This document shows, piece by piece, positions 45,561 to 54,700 of a stretch of 64,000 nt of DNA. Position 1 is the stretch's first letter; each line of letters opens with the position of its first letter. The notes beneath the pieces are model-generated. The model was not told the DNA's origin. It saw only the letters and a list, made by a program, of their open reading frames with translations, and made no database searches. The stretch comes from Limnoraphis robusta CS-951 (lineage in GTDB: Bacteria > Cyanobacteriota > Cyanobacteriia > Cyanobacteriales > Microcoleaceae), in contig NZ_LATL02000101.1 of the NCBI RefSeq assembly GCF_000972705.2, positions 1 to 64,000 on the forward strand, in the 5' to 3' direction. The translations under genes were made by a program, and so were the position numbers.

Positions 45561-46152
45561 AATACCTCTTTAGTTGTTTAAATCTTAGGTTTTTTGTTGT
45601 TCTTCCCGATGCTTAAGTGTGAGTGGTTGAGAGTTTACCTACGCATAAATCGTGGATTTTTGGGGGAAGGTGGCTACTAATTTCATACCTTAACATACTT
45701 CATTTCAAATTGTGTTATTTTCGGCACAAAAATTAAATTTCCTTAAATTTCTCCGCAACAATTCCATCTCAGCATAGAATTCCTCTGTGATCATTTCAAC
45801 ACTTGAGGTCAGGGATTAGATGAAGTTATCAAACTCTATCTTTGACTTCAGGATTTTCACAGACTCAACCCCCATTTAGGGGATTCAGCTTCTGGTTTCA
45901 TCCGCCAATGCCAGCCTGTGGTCTCAGGCAGATTTATACGGATGCTATGTTAGCTTGCCCTTTGGATCGGTGCTTTCAGGTTCGGAAGGCTGGTTCCGAA
46001 AACATCAGCATCGAATTTTTGCTGTTGGCAGAGCCGTATCTTTCTAGAAATTCTGAGACTTCTAGCATCCAAAACGGGCGATACTTTACAGAGTTCTCTG
46101 CCTCGCTCTCATCCCAATCCCCTCTAGATTCGGGGGGATTCTTGCTCGGTTT
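45561..46152. other. 592-bp gap without a supported gene
   Basis: This stretch between the DUF4327-like gene and hlyD is AT-rich in its first half, with a possible promoter for the former. The second half has an open frame (45842-46156, plus) with no ribosome site and no recognisable family, which I treat as accidental. A short CCCC...GGGG hairpin with T-run lies at 46119-46157 and may end transcripts entering from the right-hand genes or the left. Confidence 0.4.
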
Positions 46153-47205
46153 TTAATAGTTACTCACCCATTGGGCTTTCTTCAAAATCCAACTCAAGAC
46201 TGTCTCTTGAGTAACCAGAATATCAGCCGTTCCCTTCATTCCTGAATAGATCCTGTATCGATGATCGCCTTTCACCAAATCAGCTCCTTCGGGTTGAATG
46301 AGAACTTCGTAATACGCTTTGGACGTTTGACGAGCAGAGGCTTGAGGGGTAGTGCCGTTGAGGGAGATTCGTTTTACCCTTCCTTTTAGAATACCATATT
46401 CTCGAAAAGGATAAACAGCAATTTGCAAATTAACCTGTTGATTAATTTCGATGCGGGAAATATCCTGCTCCGCTACCCAAGCTGTAAACACTAGAGGAAC
46501 TCGAGTCGGAACCATCTGAGCAATAATTGCATCTGACTCCACAATTTGACCAGGGTTAGGGAGATCAAGTTGAATAATCGTCCCTGCTATCGGGGCGCGG
46601 ATCGCCTCATGTCCGATTAGACTTGTCACCTGTTCTAGCTGTCTTTGAGACTGAACAAACTGTTTTTCGATCTCCCATCGTTGTTTGAGAAGTGTTCGTC
46701 GTTCTTGAGCGAAGCCTTGAGCGACTTCTGGAGATGATTTGGTTAACTCAATCACCGCCGACTCTACCGACACATCATCCAGCTTTTGACGCGAGGCGCG
46801 AGAAACTTTAGATTTTAACGTCGTCAAAATTTGTTCATCGAGGTTGCTCACATATTGTTCGACTTGATTGAGTTCTCGTTGAAATTGAGAGACTCGATCT
46901 TGGAGATTCAGCTTTTGCTTTAACAGCAGAGACTGATCCACATAAGCAATCACTTCTCCCTGTTCTATCGGTTGATTTTCCTGCGCCACAATGCGCTCTA
47001 CAATTCCGCTCGTGGCTGATCGAACCAGTTCAATATCCCCTCCCGGTTGGGCGATGACAGGCACTCTAACAGTGGGAGTATAGCGAATAATACCTGCCAA
47101 CACAACTACAACACCAAAAGTTCCTAATAGTATTATCCCTCCCCAATGAGTCCAGGGACTAATCGGAGGTAAGAAGTCATCACTATCAAAGGGTTGAAGT
47201 TCCAT
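46153..47205 (-). CDS. HlyD-family periplasmic adaptor of a peptide exporter
   Basis: 350 residues. A short cytoplasmic N-terminus is followed by one membrane helix (IILLGTFGVVVVLAGIIRYT near residue 24) and then two lipoyl-half motifs (RSATSGIVERIVAQENQPIE near residue 66 and RAPIAGTIIQLDLPNPGQ near residue 200). A long coiled hairpin lies between them and a beta-barrel C-terminus follows. Such adaptors work with C39-type ABC transporters to carry processed peptides across the envelope. It points away from the peptide gene; an IsrB element lies between. Confidence 0.85.
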   Translation of the reverse strand: MELQPFDSDDFLPPISPWTHWGGIILLGTFGVVVVLAGIIRYTPTVRVPVIAQPGGDIELVRSATSGIVERIVAQENQPIEQGEVIAYVDQSLLLKQKLNLQDRVSQFQRELNQVEQYVSNLDEQILTTLKSKVSRASRQKLDDVSVESAVIELTKSSPEVAQGFAQERRTLLKQRWEIEKQFVQSQRQLEQVTSLIGHEAIRAPIAGTIIQLDLPNPGQIVESDAIIAQMVPTRVPLVFTAWVAEQDISRIEINQQVNLQIAVYPFREYGILKGRVKRISLNGTTPQASARQTSKAYYEVLIQPEGADLVKGDHRYRIYSGMKGTADILVTQETVLSWILKKAQWVSNY

Positions 47206-47314
47206 CGGGTGTTAGTTGGAAGCCATAGTGCGGGGGTTTTATCCAATCCCTAAGATTGAGGTTGCCCATCTGTGAACTTTTGTTCAAAATTCATCTTTTC
47301 TCTGGCAGGAGACC

Positions 47315-47343
47315 CCCGTTATAATCTTCGATTTAACGGGAGA
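47315..47343. repeat. left copy of 29-bp hairpin repeat
   Basis: CCCGTTATAATCTTCGATTT plus AACGGGAGA. The outer CCCGTTA pairs with TAACGGG and the inner AATC with GATT around a three-base loop. The isrB stop codon (47333) lies inside this copy. Confidence 0.85.
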
Positions 47344-48475
47344 GGAATGCCAGTCCTTTATGTAGGTTTACAACTAGGTGACTTGAATAGCGAAGTAAAC
47401 AAGTATTTTTGTCGCTTACTCCTTGTTTTAGTCTCTTTTTCTTCGGAAAAAACTGATACAAATCGTTGGCACTGATATAACCCTTGAGGGTAGAACGCTT
47501 AGTTTTGTATTCAACGTAGTCCCCGTTTTTGAAAGAATGCGTTCCATCAAACCCACCATAAGTATCACGGACTCCACCTTTTTGAACAGTTAAGTCGTGC
47601 ATTTTACGGGGTCTTGAAGGAAGACGTTCTACGATGCCAAAGGTAAAAGGCGTCACCTGAATTACCCCCTTCCATTGGTATCCGGTCTGAAAACCAGTCG
47701 TATTAGGTGTGTATCGGATGAAGTGTCTAGATGCTAGAGCTATGGCATCCGATACATGAGCATTGGGGGTCTGTTCGGCTTTGTTTTTTGACTTAGGAAG
47801 TTTCAACCACTCCCTTGTCCCTGATGTCTCCCATCCCTTCACTAATGCAACTGGAAAATATTTTCCTAGTTCTTTAATTAGGAATGTTTGACCTTGTGCT
47901 GCGACTGTAAAGCCCGGACTATCAGACTTATTAAGTCGTTCTATGTATGCGTGGGCAATGGGATACAATTGCCGCAATTCGTCTACAACTCTCAGTTCCA
48001 GTTGCTTGTTAGCTCGAATACTGGGAGGTAATTTAGATTGCCGACGATTATCAAACCGCTTTTGTCTGTGGTTGCGTTTTTTGAATAGCAGGCTTCTTTT
48101 AATCCGTCGCCCACGTCGAGTTCTTCGTAAAACTCTCCTTTCCTCTAGACGTTTTTGAACCCGCTTTTTGGGTAAGTTCAAGTTTAATCCAATCAATGTG
48201 TCTCGTTTGGACTGAACGGCTACACCTGTGAAACACGAACCTGGGTCAATACCAAGACTAATATCTTGGGTTTCTCTCCCTGTCGGTTCTTCTAGTAACT
48301 GAACGCAGAATACCTGTAAGTCGTTCTGTACTACTTTTGCCTTGCCATCTCTAACCCAACGCCTTGCCCTAGATGCTTTGGTAGGCATCACTGGTGAGCC
48401 ATCGGGATTGAGAACGGGTACACGTTTGTTAAACATTGGAGATAATCCAGTTAACTGTACTTGTTGGATTCCCAA
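47333..48475 (-). CDS. isrB: IsrB: RuvC-only IscB relative (RNA-guided nickase type)
   Basis: 380 residues. The PLMP-type N-terminal domain is seen (VPVLNPDGSPVMPTKASRAR, residues 19-38). RuvC-I SLGIDPGSCFTGVAV has its catalytic Asp77. The Arg-rich bridge helix is about residues 104-145. RuvC-II Glu179 is in HAYIERLNK, and RuvC-III NAHVSDAIALA has His240 and Asp243. Only about 60 residues separate RuvC-II from RuvC-III and no HNH domain is inserted. This makes it IsrB, not IscB. IsrB proteins are ancestors of Cas9-like nucleases and nick DNA guided by an omega RNA. The catalytic residues are intact. Confidence 0.85.
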   Translation of the reverse strand: MGIQQVQLTGLSPMFNKRVPVLNPDGSPVMPTKASRARRWVRDGKAKVVQNDLQVFCVQLLEEPTGRETQDISLGIDPGSCFTGVAVQSKRDTLIGLNLNLPKKRVQKRLEERRVLRRTRRGRRIKRSLLFKKRNHRQKRFDNRRQSKLPPSIRANKQLELRVVDELRQLYPIAHAYIERLNKSDSPGFTVAAQGQTFLIKELGKYFPVALVKGWETSGTREWLKLPKSKNKAEQTPNAHVSDAIALASRHFIRYTPNTTGFQTGYQWKGVIQVTPFTFGIVERLPSRPRKMHDLTVQKGGVRDTYGGFDGTHSFKNGDYVEYKTKRSTLKGYISANDLYQFFPKKKRLKQGVSDKNTCLLRYSSHLVVNLHKGLAFLSR

Positions 48476-48661
48476 CTACACCTCGCCCATTCTTTGCCGC
48501 GATTCCCAACAACTGGTTGGGTCAAACAGGGAGTCCTTGCGCTCTGTGGTACAAGGAAGTGTGTAACGTCAAAGAACTCGGTGGGCTATTCAGCTTGCTT
48601 ACCGCTTGGAGTCCAGTGTTTCTCCGCAAGCTCCCGTTATAATCTTCGATTTAACGGGAGA
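48476..48661 (-). ncRNA. putative IsrB omega RNA
   Basis: In IsrB/IscB elements the omega RNA is encoded just upstream of the nuclease gene. The 157 bp between the isrB start and the end hairpin (and the hairpin itself) are non-coding with several short inverted repeats, such as CCAACAACTGGTTGGG at 48507-48522. The guide would come from DNA outside the element, i.e. the minus strand of about 48662-48681. The family RNA is usually longer, so its 3' part may overlap the coding start. Position-based only. Confidence 0.5.
48633..48661. repeat. right copy of 29-bp hairpin repeat
   Basis: Identical over 29 bp to the copy at 47315-47343 and in the same direction. It marks the isrB-upstream end of the element. 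Confidence 0.85.
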
Positions 48662-48747
48662 AGCTGACTATTCTGACAAATCTTAACGCGAATTTGAGCA
48701 ATCCTACTAGAAATCTCGGAATTTACCTGTTAACATAGTCGCAACTT

Positions 48748-48798
48748 CTCAGACCTGCGTCAATCTGGGGATCAACCTCCGGGGGTTTGCAGTCTGAG
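48748..48798 (+). promoter_or_regulatory. possible structured leader of the precursor-peptide mRNA
   Basis: CTCAGAC (48748-48754) pairs with GTCTGAG (48792-48798) about 50 bp before the peptide start codon, extending inward with CTGC/GCA. It may lie in the 5' leader and influence stability. The promoter itself is not identified. Confidence 0.35.
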
Positions 48799-48847
48799 TC
48801 GAGTTCAATAAAAGCACAGTCTATCCGTTGTTTCGAGGACATTGATT

Positions 48848-49036
48848 ATGGCTGAAAACAAAACTAAACAACTGTTTACTGACCTCTCTAAAGAAGAATC
48901 TTCCAGCATCAATGGCGGTAATCGCTATTGTTACTACGATTCCTACCAGCCATCAAGCTACTATTACAAAAAAGCCTCCTACGACTATCACTACGCCTCC
49001 GCTTACCATAGCGGATCTGCCCGTTATTGCTACTAA
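48848..49036 (+). CDS. double-glycine leader precursor peptide with Tyr-rich core
   Basis: 62 residues from the ATG at 48848 (GAGGAC ribosome site at 48833; a TTG two codons upstream is less likely). Residues 1-24 are a leader ending in a classic double glycine: KQLFTDLSKEESSSINGG. The predicted core is 38 residues with 13 Tyr and two Cys. It begins NRYCYYDS and ends SARYCY, so an RYCY motif stands at both ends. It is followed by a terminator-like hairpin and a C39-peptidase exporter that should remove the leader. Cys residues 28 and 61 could form a disulfide closing a ring. No maturation enzyme is nearby. EbfG-type biofilm peptides of Synechococcus use a similar leader and exporter. Confidence 0.85.
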   Translation: MAENKTKQLFTDLSKEESSSINGGNRYCYYDSYQPSSYYYKKASYDYHYASAYHSGSARYCY

Positions 49037-49094
49037 TTTCCTGTGAGATGCTGTATACTGTAGCACTCTAGTTTTGATACTTAGTCCTGCCAAT

Positions 49095-49121
49095 ACACCC
49101 GTCCAGTTGCGGGTGTTTTTT
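49095..49121 (+). terminator. terminator/attenuator between peptide and exporter genes
   Basis: ACACCCG (49095-49101) pairs with CGGGTGT (49110-49116), followed by TTTTTT. It would let most transcripts end after the peptide gene and only a minority read into the exporter, a common arrangement for precursor peptides. Confidence 0.75.
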
Positions 49122-49140
49122 ACGTGATATCAGTATTAAA

Positions 49141-51285
49141 ATGAAATATCCCGTTGTCTTACAACACAGTGAAGAAGATTGCGGTGCCGCTTGTCTGGCT
49201 TCTGTCGCCCAATATTATGGACGCACATTCACCCTTCCCCATTTACGAGAAGCATCCGGCACAAACCAACAAGGAACCACTCTACTGGGACTCCAACAAG
49301 GTGCCGTTGCCGTTGGGTTTAACGCTCGACCTGTCCGCGCTGCTGCTAATATTTTAGACGAAATTGATCAAGTTCCTCTGCCATTAATTATACATTGGAA
49401 AGGCTATCATTGGGTTGTTTTGTACGGCTACCAACGCCAAAAATATATTATTGCTGATCCGGCTGTGGGAATTCTTCAGCTTTCCAAAGAAGAATTAACC
49501 GCAGGATGGAATGACTGGGTTTGTTTATTAATTGAACCGGATCAAGAACGATTTTTTCTCCAAACTAGCGATCAAGTCACCCATTTATGGCGCTGGATAA
49601 AACGCAGTTGGATTTATCGTCAAATTTTAACAGAAGTTTTGGCGATTAATATTGTTCTCGGTTTACTCTCTCTCGGTTCTCCTTTTTTAATTCAAATTAT
49701 TACCGATGAAGTTTTGGTGAGGGAAGATCTGCAACTTCTACAATCTATTATAATTGCCGTCGTGATGATCAACCTATTTAGTAGCGCTTTGGGCTTAGTA
49801 CAATCTAACCTGATTGTTCACTTTGCTAAACGTTTAGAACTGGGGTTGGTGATGGAATTTGGGCGAAAAATGTTGCATCTTCCCCTCAGTTACTACGAAA
49901 CCCATCGTGGCGGTGATATTGTTAGTCGTCTCAAAGATATTCAAGAACTCAATCAATTTATCTCCCAATTTATTGTCAGTTTACCCAGTCAGCTTTTAGT
50001 GGCAATTATTTCTCTAATGGTCATGCTAATTTATAGCGTCCCTCTGACAATTCTAGCGATGATCATCGGAGGATTAATGGTTTTATCGACTCTCGTGTTA
50101 CTGCCAACGCTTCGACAAAAAACTCGCAATTTATTTGCAGTAGAAGCCGAAACTCAAGGCGTTTTAGTCGAAACCTTTAAAGGATCTCTCACCCTCAAAA
50201 CCACAAACAGCACGGCGCAATTTTGGGAAGAGTTACAAACTCGTTTCGGACGACAAGCTAACCTCGCCTTTCGCACCACTCAAATCGGCATTCTCAATGA
50301 GATGTTTTCCGGGTTCGTCAGTGGAGTCGGTGGTGTCGCTTTGCTGGGGTTTGGAAGTCGTATTGTGATGACAAATACCCTCAGTATTGGTCAACTTTTA
50401 GCCTTTTTAACCTTGCAACGCAACGTCACTCTTTTTGTCAACTCTATCGTTCGGTTTACCGATGATCTGACTCGGGTGCAAACGGTTACACAACGGTTAG
50501 CGGATGTGATTGATGCCCCTTCCGAAAGCCTGGAAACCGACAAAAAACCCTCTGCTTATATTCCCCCAAATGCGGACATTACTTGTCATAATATCACCTT
50601 TCATTACGGCGGACAAGTCAATTTACTCGATAAATTTTCAGTCGTCTTTCCCGGCGGTAAAACCATTGCTTTAATAGGACGTTCAGGTTGCGGAAAAAGT
50701 ACCCTAGCCAAACTGATTGCAGGTTTATATCCCCTACAATCGGGTAATATTAGATTAGGCATCTACAATCAACAAGATTTATCCCTCGACTGTCTGCGTC
50801 AACAAGTGGTTTTAGTTCCTCAAGATGCTCATTTTTGGAGTCGTTCGATTATCGAAAATTTCCAGTTAGGACACCCCGGAATTCCTTTTGAAGCCATTGT
50901 ACAAGCCTGTCAAATTGCGGGTGCTGATGAATTTATTAGTCAACTTCCCGAAAAATATCAAACCGTTTTAGGCGAATTTGGGGCGAGTATTTCCGGCGGA
51001 CAACGCCAAAGATTAGCCATAGCGAGGGCTATTGTAACAAATCCTTCTATCTTAATTTTAGACGAATCAACCGCTAGTTTAGACCCTCTGAGTGAAAGCG
51101 AAATTCTCTATCGACTCCTGCAACAACGACAAGGAAAAACAACCATTTTAATTAGCCATAGACCCCGAGTTATTAATCAAGCAGACTGGATTATTCTATT
51201 AGATGAAGGTCAACTCAAACTTCAGGGAGAATTATCAAAATTACAATCCTTACCCGGTGAACATCTGCCTTTTTTAACCCCTTAA
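49141..51285 (+). CDS. peptidase C39-containing ABC transporter (PCAT)
   Basis: 714 residues in three parts. The N-terminal C39 peptidase (1-140) has its Cys in EEDCGAACLASVAQYYG (Cys17), the His in GYHWVVLYGY and the Asp in IADPAVGIL. A six-helix membrane domain spans about 155-440. The ATPase (about 470-700) has Walker A GRSGCGKSTLA, signature ISGGQRQRLAIARAI and Walker B ILILDESTASLDP. It should cleave the double-glycine leader and export the core peptide. A HlyD adaptor gene is on the other side of the IsrB element. All catalytic residues are present. Confidence 0.92.
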   Translation: MKYPVVLQHSEEDCGAACLASVAQYYGRTFTLPHLREASGTNQQGTTLLGLQQGAVAVGFNARPVRAAANILDEIDQVPLPLIIHWKGYHWVVLYGYQRQKYIIADPAVGILQLSKEELTAGWNDWVCLLIEPDQERFFLQTSDQVTHLWRWIKRSWIYRQILTEVLAINIVLGLLSLGSPFLIQIITDEVLVREDLQLLQSIIIAVVMINLFSSALGLVQSNLIVHFAKRLELGLVMEFGRKMLHLPLSYYETHRGGDIVSRLKDIQELNQFISQFIVSLPSQLLVAIISLMVMLIYSVPLTILAMIIGGLMVLSTLVLLPTLRQKTRNLFAVEAETQGVLVETFKGSLTLKTTNSTAQFWEELQTRFGRQANLAFRTTQIGILNEMFSGFVSGVGGVALLGFGSRIVMTNTLSIGQLLAFLTLQRNVTLFVNSIVRFTDDLTRVQTVTQRLADVIDAPSESLETDKKPSAYIPPNADITCHNITFHYGGQVNLLDKFSVVFPGGKTIALIGRSGCGKSTLAKLIAGLYPLQSGNIRLGIYNQQDLSLDCLRQQVVLVPQDAHFWSRSIIENFQLGHPGIPFEAIVQACQIAGADEFISQLPEKYQTVLGEFGASISGGQRQRLAIARAIVTNPSILILDESTASLDPLSESEILYRLLQQRQGKTTILISHRPRVINQADWIILLDEGQLKLQGELSKLQSLPGEHLPFLTP

Positions 51286-51289
51286 AAGA

Positions 51290-51685
51290 TGACCTCTCCC
51301 TAACCCCTTTCTCACCCCCCTTTCTAAGGGGGGCAGGGGGGATTGGCGAGGGGAGTAATAGAATAAAGGTGATAAAAACAACGCTCGAGACGCTCGACAC
51401 AAAGAGGTAATTTTAGTGTTTTTTAGGTGAGTTGAAGTTATAAAAACCACAAAGGCACAAAGACACAAAGAGGTCATTTTAGTGTTTTTTTAGGTGAGTT
51501 GAAGCCATAAAAACCACAAAGACACAAAGAGGTCATTTTAGTGTTTTTTTAGGTGAGTTGAAGTTATAAAAACCACAAAGACACCAAGACACAAAGAGGT
51601 AATTTTAGTGTTTTTTTAGGTGAGTTTTCCCCTGAATAATTATTCCCCCTCGCCTTCATTGAGAGGGGGTTAGGGGGAGAGGTCA
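51290..51685. repeat. inverted-repeat-bounded island with four ~63-72 bp tandem units
   Basis: TGACCTCTCCCTAACCCC (51290-51307) and GGGGTTAGGGGGAGAGGTCA (51666-51685) are inverted copies. Between them four tandem copies carry ACAAAGAGGT(A/C)ATTTTAGTG followed by TTTTTTAGGTGAGTTGAAG and, in the last three copies, CCACAAAGACACAAAG. A short CCCCCTTTCTAAGGGGGG hairpin and a CCCCCTCGCC...GAGAGGGGG stem are also present. The 455-bp gap between the exporter and the TPR-CHAT gene consists almost only of this. No gene seen. Confidence 0.8.
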
Positions 51686-51755
51686 AACCCAAAACTGCAT
51701 AACTCAACACCCCTCAGACATAAGTGATAATGAACTTGGCGTGACTATCTACCCG

Positions 51756-54700
51756 ATGAAGCGAACACCCCTCAAACCCTTTCTTTGGCTAACTGTTGTT
51801 ATTGGATGTTCTGGACTATTAACGGCAATACCTCCTGTTATCGGACAGACAAATTCTGCTGTCGTTCAACAGTCTGATGAACTCGAAGAAGCAAAACGAC
51901 TCGAACAACAGGTTATTCAACTCTATCAACAAGGCAAATATAACGAAGCAATACCCATAGCAGAAAGGGTTCTAGAAATACAAGAGAGAATTTTAGGAGA
52001 AAATAACCCCGATGTCGCCACCAGCCTCAACAACTTGGCAGAACTTTACCGTTCCCAAGGACGCTACGATGAAGCTGAACCCCTCTACCAACGTTCCTTA
52101 GCTTTACTTGAGAAAGCCTTGGGAGAAAACCATCCCAATGTTGCTACCAGCCTCAACAACTTGGCAGGACTCTACTCCTCCCAAGGACGCTACGATGAAG
52201 CTGAACCCCTCTACCAACGTTCCTTAGCTATCCGTGAGAAAGCTTTGGGAGAAAACCATCCCGATGTCGCCACCAGCCTCAACAACTTGGCATATCTCTA
52301 CCGTTCTCAAGGACGCTACGATAAAGCCGAACCCCTTTATCAACGTTCCTTAGCTATCTATGAAAAAGCGCTATCGACAGAACATCCCCTTGTCGCTACC
52401 AGCCTCAACAACTTGGCATTACTCTACGAGTCCCAAGGACGCTACAATGAAGCCGAACCCCTCTACCAACGTTCCTTAGCTATCGACGAAAAAGCCTTGG
52501 GAACTGAACATCCCTCTGTTGCTACCAGCCTCAACAACTTGGCATCACTCTACCAGTCTCAAGGACGCTACGCTGAAGCGGAACCTCTTTACAAACGTTC
52601 TTTATCTATCTGGGAGAAAGCCTTGGGAAGCGAACATCCCTCTGTTGCACTTAGCCTCAACAACTTGGCAGATCTCTACCGTTCCCAAGGACTCTACAAC
52701 CAAGCAGAACCCCTCTACCAACGTTCTTTAGCTATCCGTGAGAAAGTCTTGGGAACTGAACATCCCGATGTCGCCACCAGCCTCAACAACTTGGCAGAAC
52801 TTTACCGTTCCCAAGGACGCTACACAGAAGCAGAACCCCTCTTGCAAGGTTCCTTAGCTATACTTGAGAAAGCCTTGAAAGAAAACCATCCCAATGTTGC
52901 TACCAGCCTCAACAACTTGGCAGAACTTTACCATTCCCAAGGACGCTACGCAGAAGCAGAACCTCTTTATCAACGTTCCTTAGCTATCTATGAAAAAGCG
53001 CTATCGACAGAACATCCCCTTGTCGCCACCAGCCTCAACAACTTGGCAGGACTCTACCGTTCTCAAGGACGCTACGCTGAAGCCGAACCCCTTTATCAAC
53101 GTTCCTTAGCTATCCGTGAGAAAGTCTTAGGACTAGAACATCCCGATGTCGCCAATAGCCTCAACAACTTGGCATCACTCTACGAGTCTCAAGGACGCTA
53201 CGACCAAGCCGAACCCCTCTACCAACGTTCCTTAGCTATACTTGAGAAAGCCTTGGGAATTGAACACCCCAATGTTGCTACCAGCCTCAACAACTTGGCA
53301 TCACTCTACGAGTCTCAAGGACGCTACAACCAAGCCGAACCCCTCTACCAACGTTCCTTAGCTATCCGTGAGAAAGCCTTGGGAAAAGAACATCCCGATG
53401 TCGCCAATAGCCTCAACAACTTGGCATCACTCTACCGTTCTCAAGGACGTTACAATGATGCCGAACCCCTCTACCAACGTTCCTTAGCTATCTATGAAAA
53501 AGCGCTATCGACTGAACATCCCCTTGTCGCTACCAGCCTCAATAACTTGGCATTACTCTACGACTCCCAAGGACGCTACAATGATGCTGAACCTCTTTAC
53601 AAACGTTCTTTATCTATCCGTGAGAAAGCTTTGGGAGAAAACCATCCCGATGTCGCACTCAGCCTCAACAACTTGGCATCACTCTACGAGTCTCAAGGAC
53701 GCTTCAATGAAGCTGAACCCCTCTACCAACGTTCTTTAGCTATACTTGAGAAAGCGCTATCGACAGAACATCCCGATGTCGCTACCAGCCTCAACAACTT
53801 GGCAGGACTCTACTCCTCCCAAGGACGCTACAATGAAGCTGAACCTCTTTATCAACGTTCTTTAGCTATCCGTGAAAAAGTCTTGGGAGAAAACCATCCC
53901 GATGTCGCACTCAGCCTCAATAACTTGGCATCATTTTATTTATCTCAAGGCGATACAACCCAAGCCATTAACTTCTTGAGTCGAGGACTAGATGTAGAAG
54001 AACAAAACCTGAATGTTCTCCTCGCAACGGGTTCGGAACGTCAGAAACAAGACTCGATGAAAACAGTTTATAACGCAACGAATTTTGCTGTTTATCTGCA
54101 TATTAAAGATGTACCAAATAACTTAGAAGCCTCTCGTTTAGCTTTAACAACTATTCTCCGTCGCAAAGGTCGTATTCTAGATGTAATGACCAATGACTTA
54201 CAACTGTTACGAGAAAATATTACTCCAGAAAATCAACAACTCTTAGATGAATTAGCAACGGTTAGAACTCAACTCGCGACTTTGATTTATAATAAGCCTG
54301 AAAATATCCCCGATGAACAATACCGTCAACAGGTTGCCAATTTAAGAGAGAAATCAGAACAACTCGAAGCTGAACTTTCTCGTCGTAGTGCAGAATTTAG
54401 AACCTTTTCTCAAGCTGTTACCATTGAAGCGGTACAACAGTTAATTCCCGAAGATGCAGCGTTAGTTGAATTTGTATTCTATCAACCGTTTGATGCTAAA
54501 GCTACGCCCGGAAATAGACAGGGAAAACCTCATTATGCGGCTTATATTCTTAAATCTTCTGGTGAACCGCAATGGGTTGATTTAGGTGAAGCTGAACCCA
54601 TTCACAGAGCGGCTTTCTTTCGCTTCAATTTAGACCTGAAAGATTCAAAAGATACTGGAAATTCGGATAAGGTTAAACAAAGCGGACGAAAAGTTGATGA

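Larger units (their letters stand above)
47315..48661 (-). mobile_element. IsrB-type IS element with identical hairpin ends
   Basis: About 1.35 kb bounded by two identical 29-bp hairpin-forming repeats (47315-47343 and 48633-48661). It carries one gene, isrB, on the minus strand and a ~157-bp upstream non-coding stretch. There is no transposase gene, so it must be moved in trans by an IS605-type TnpA. It sits in the intergenic region between hlyD and the precursor-peptide gene. Confidence 0.75.

Noticed and set aside
45842..46156. 104-residue open frame before hlyD
   Set aside because: No ribosome site, no recognisable family and an unusual composition; probably accidental.
47333..48475. Full IscB with HNH domain
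   Set aside because: The gap between RuvC-II and RuvC-III is only about 60 residues and has no HNH-type His/Asn pattern.
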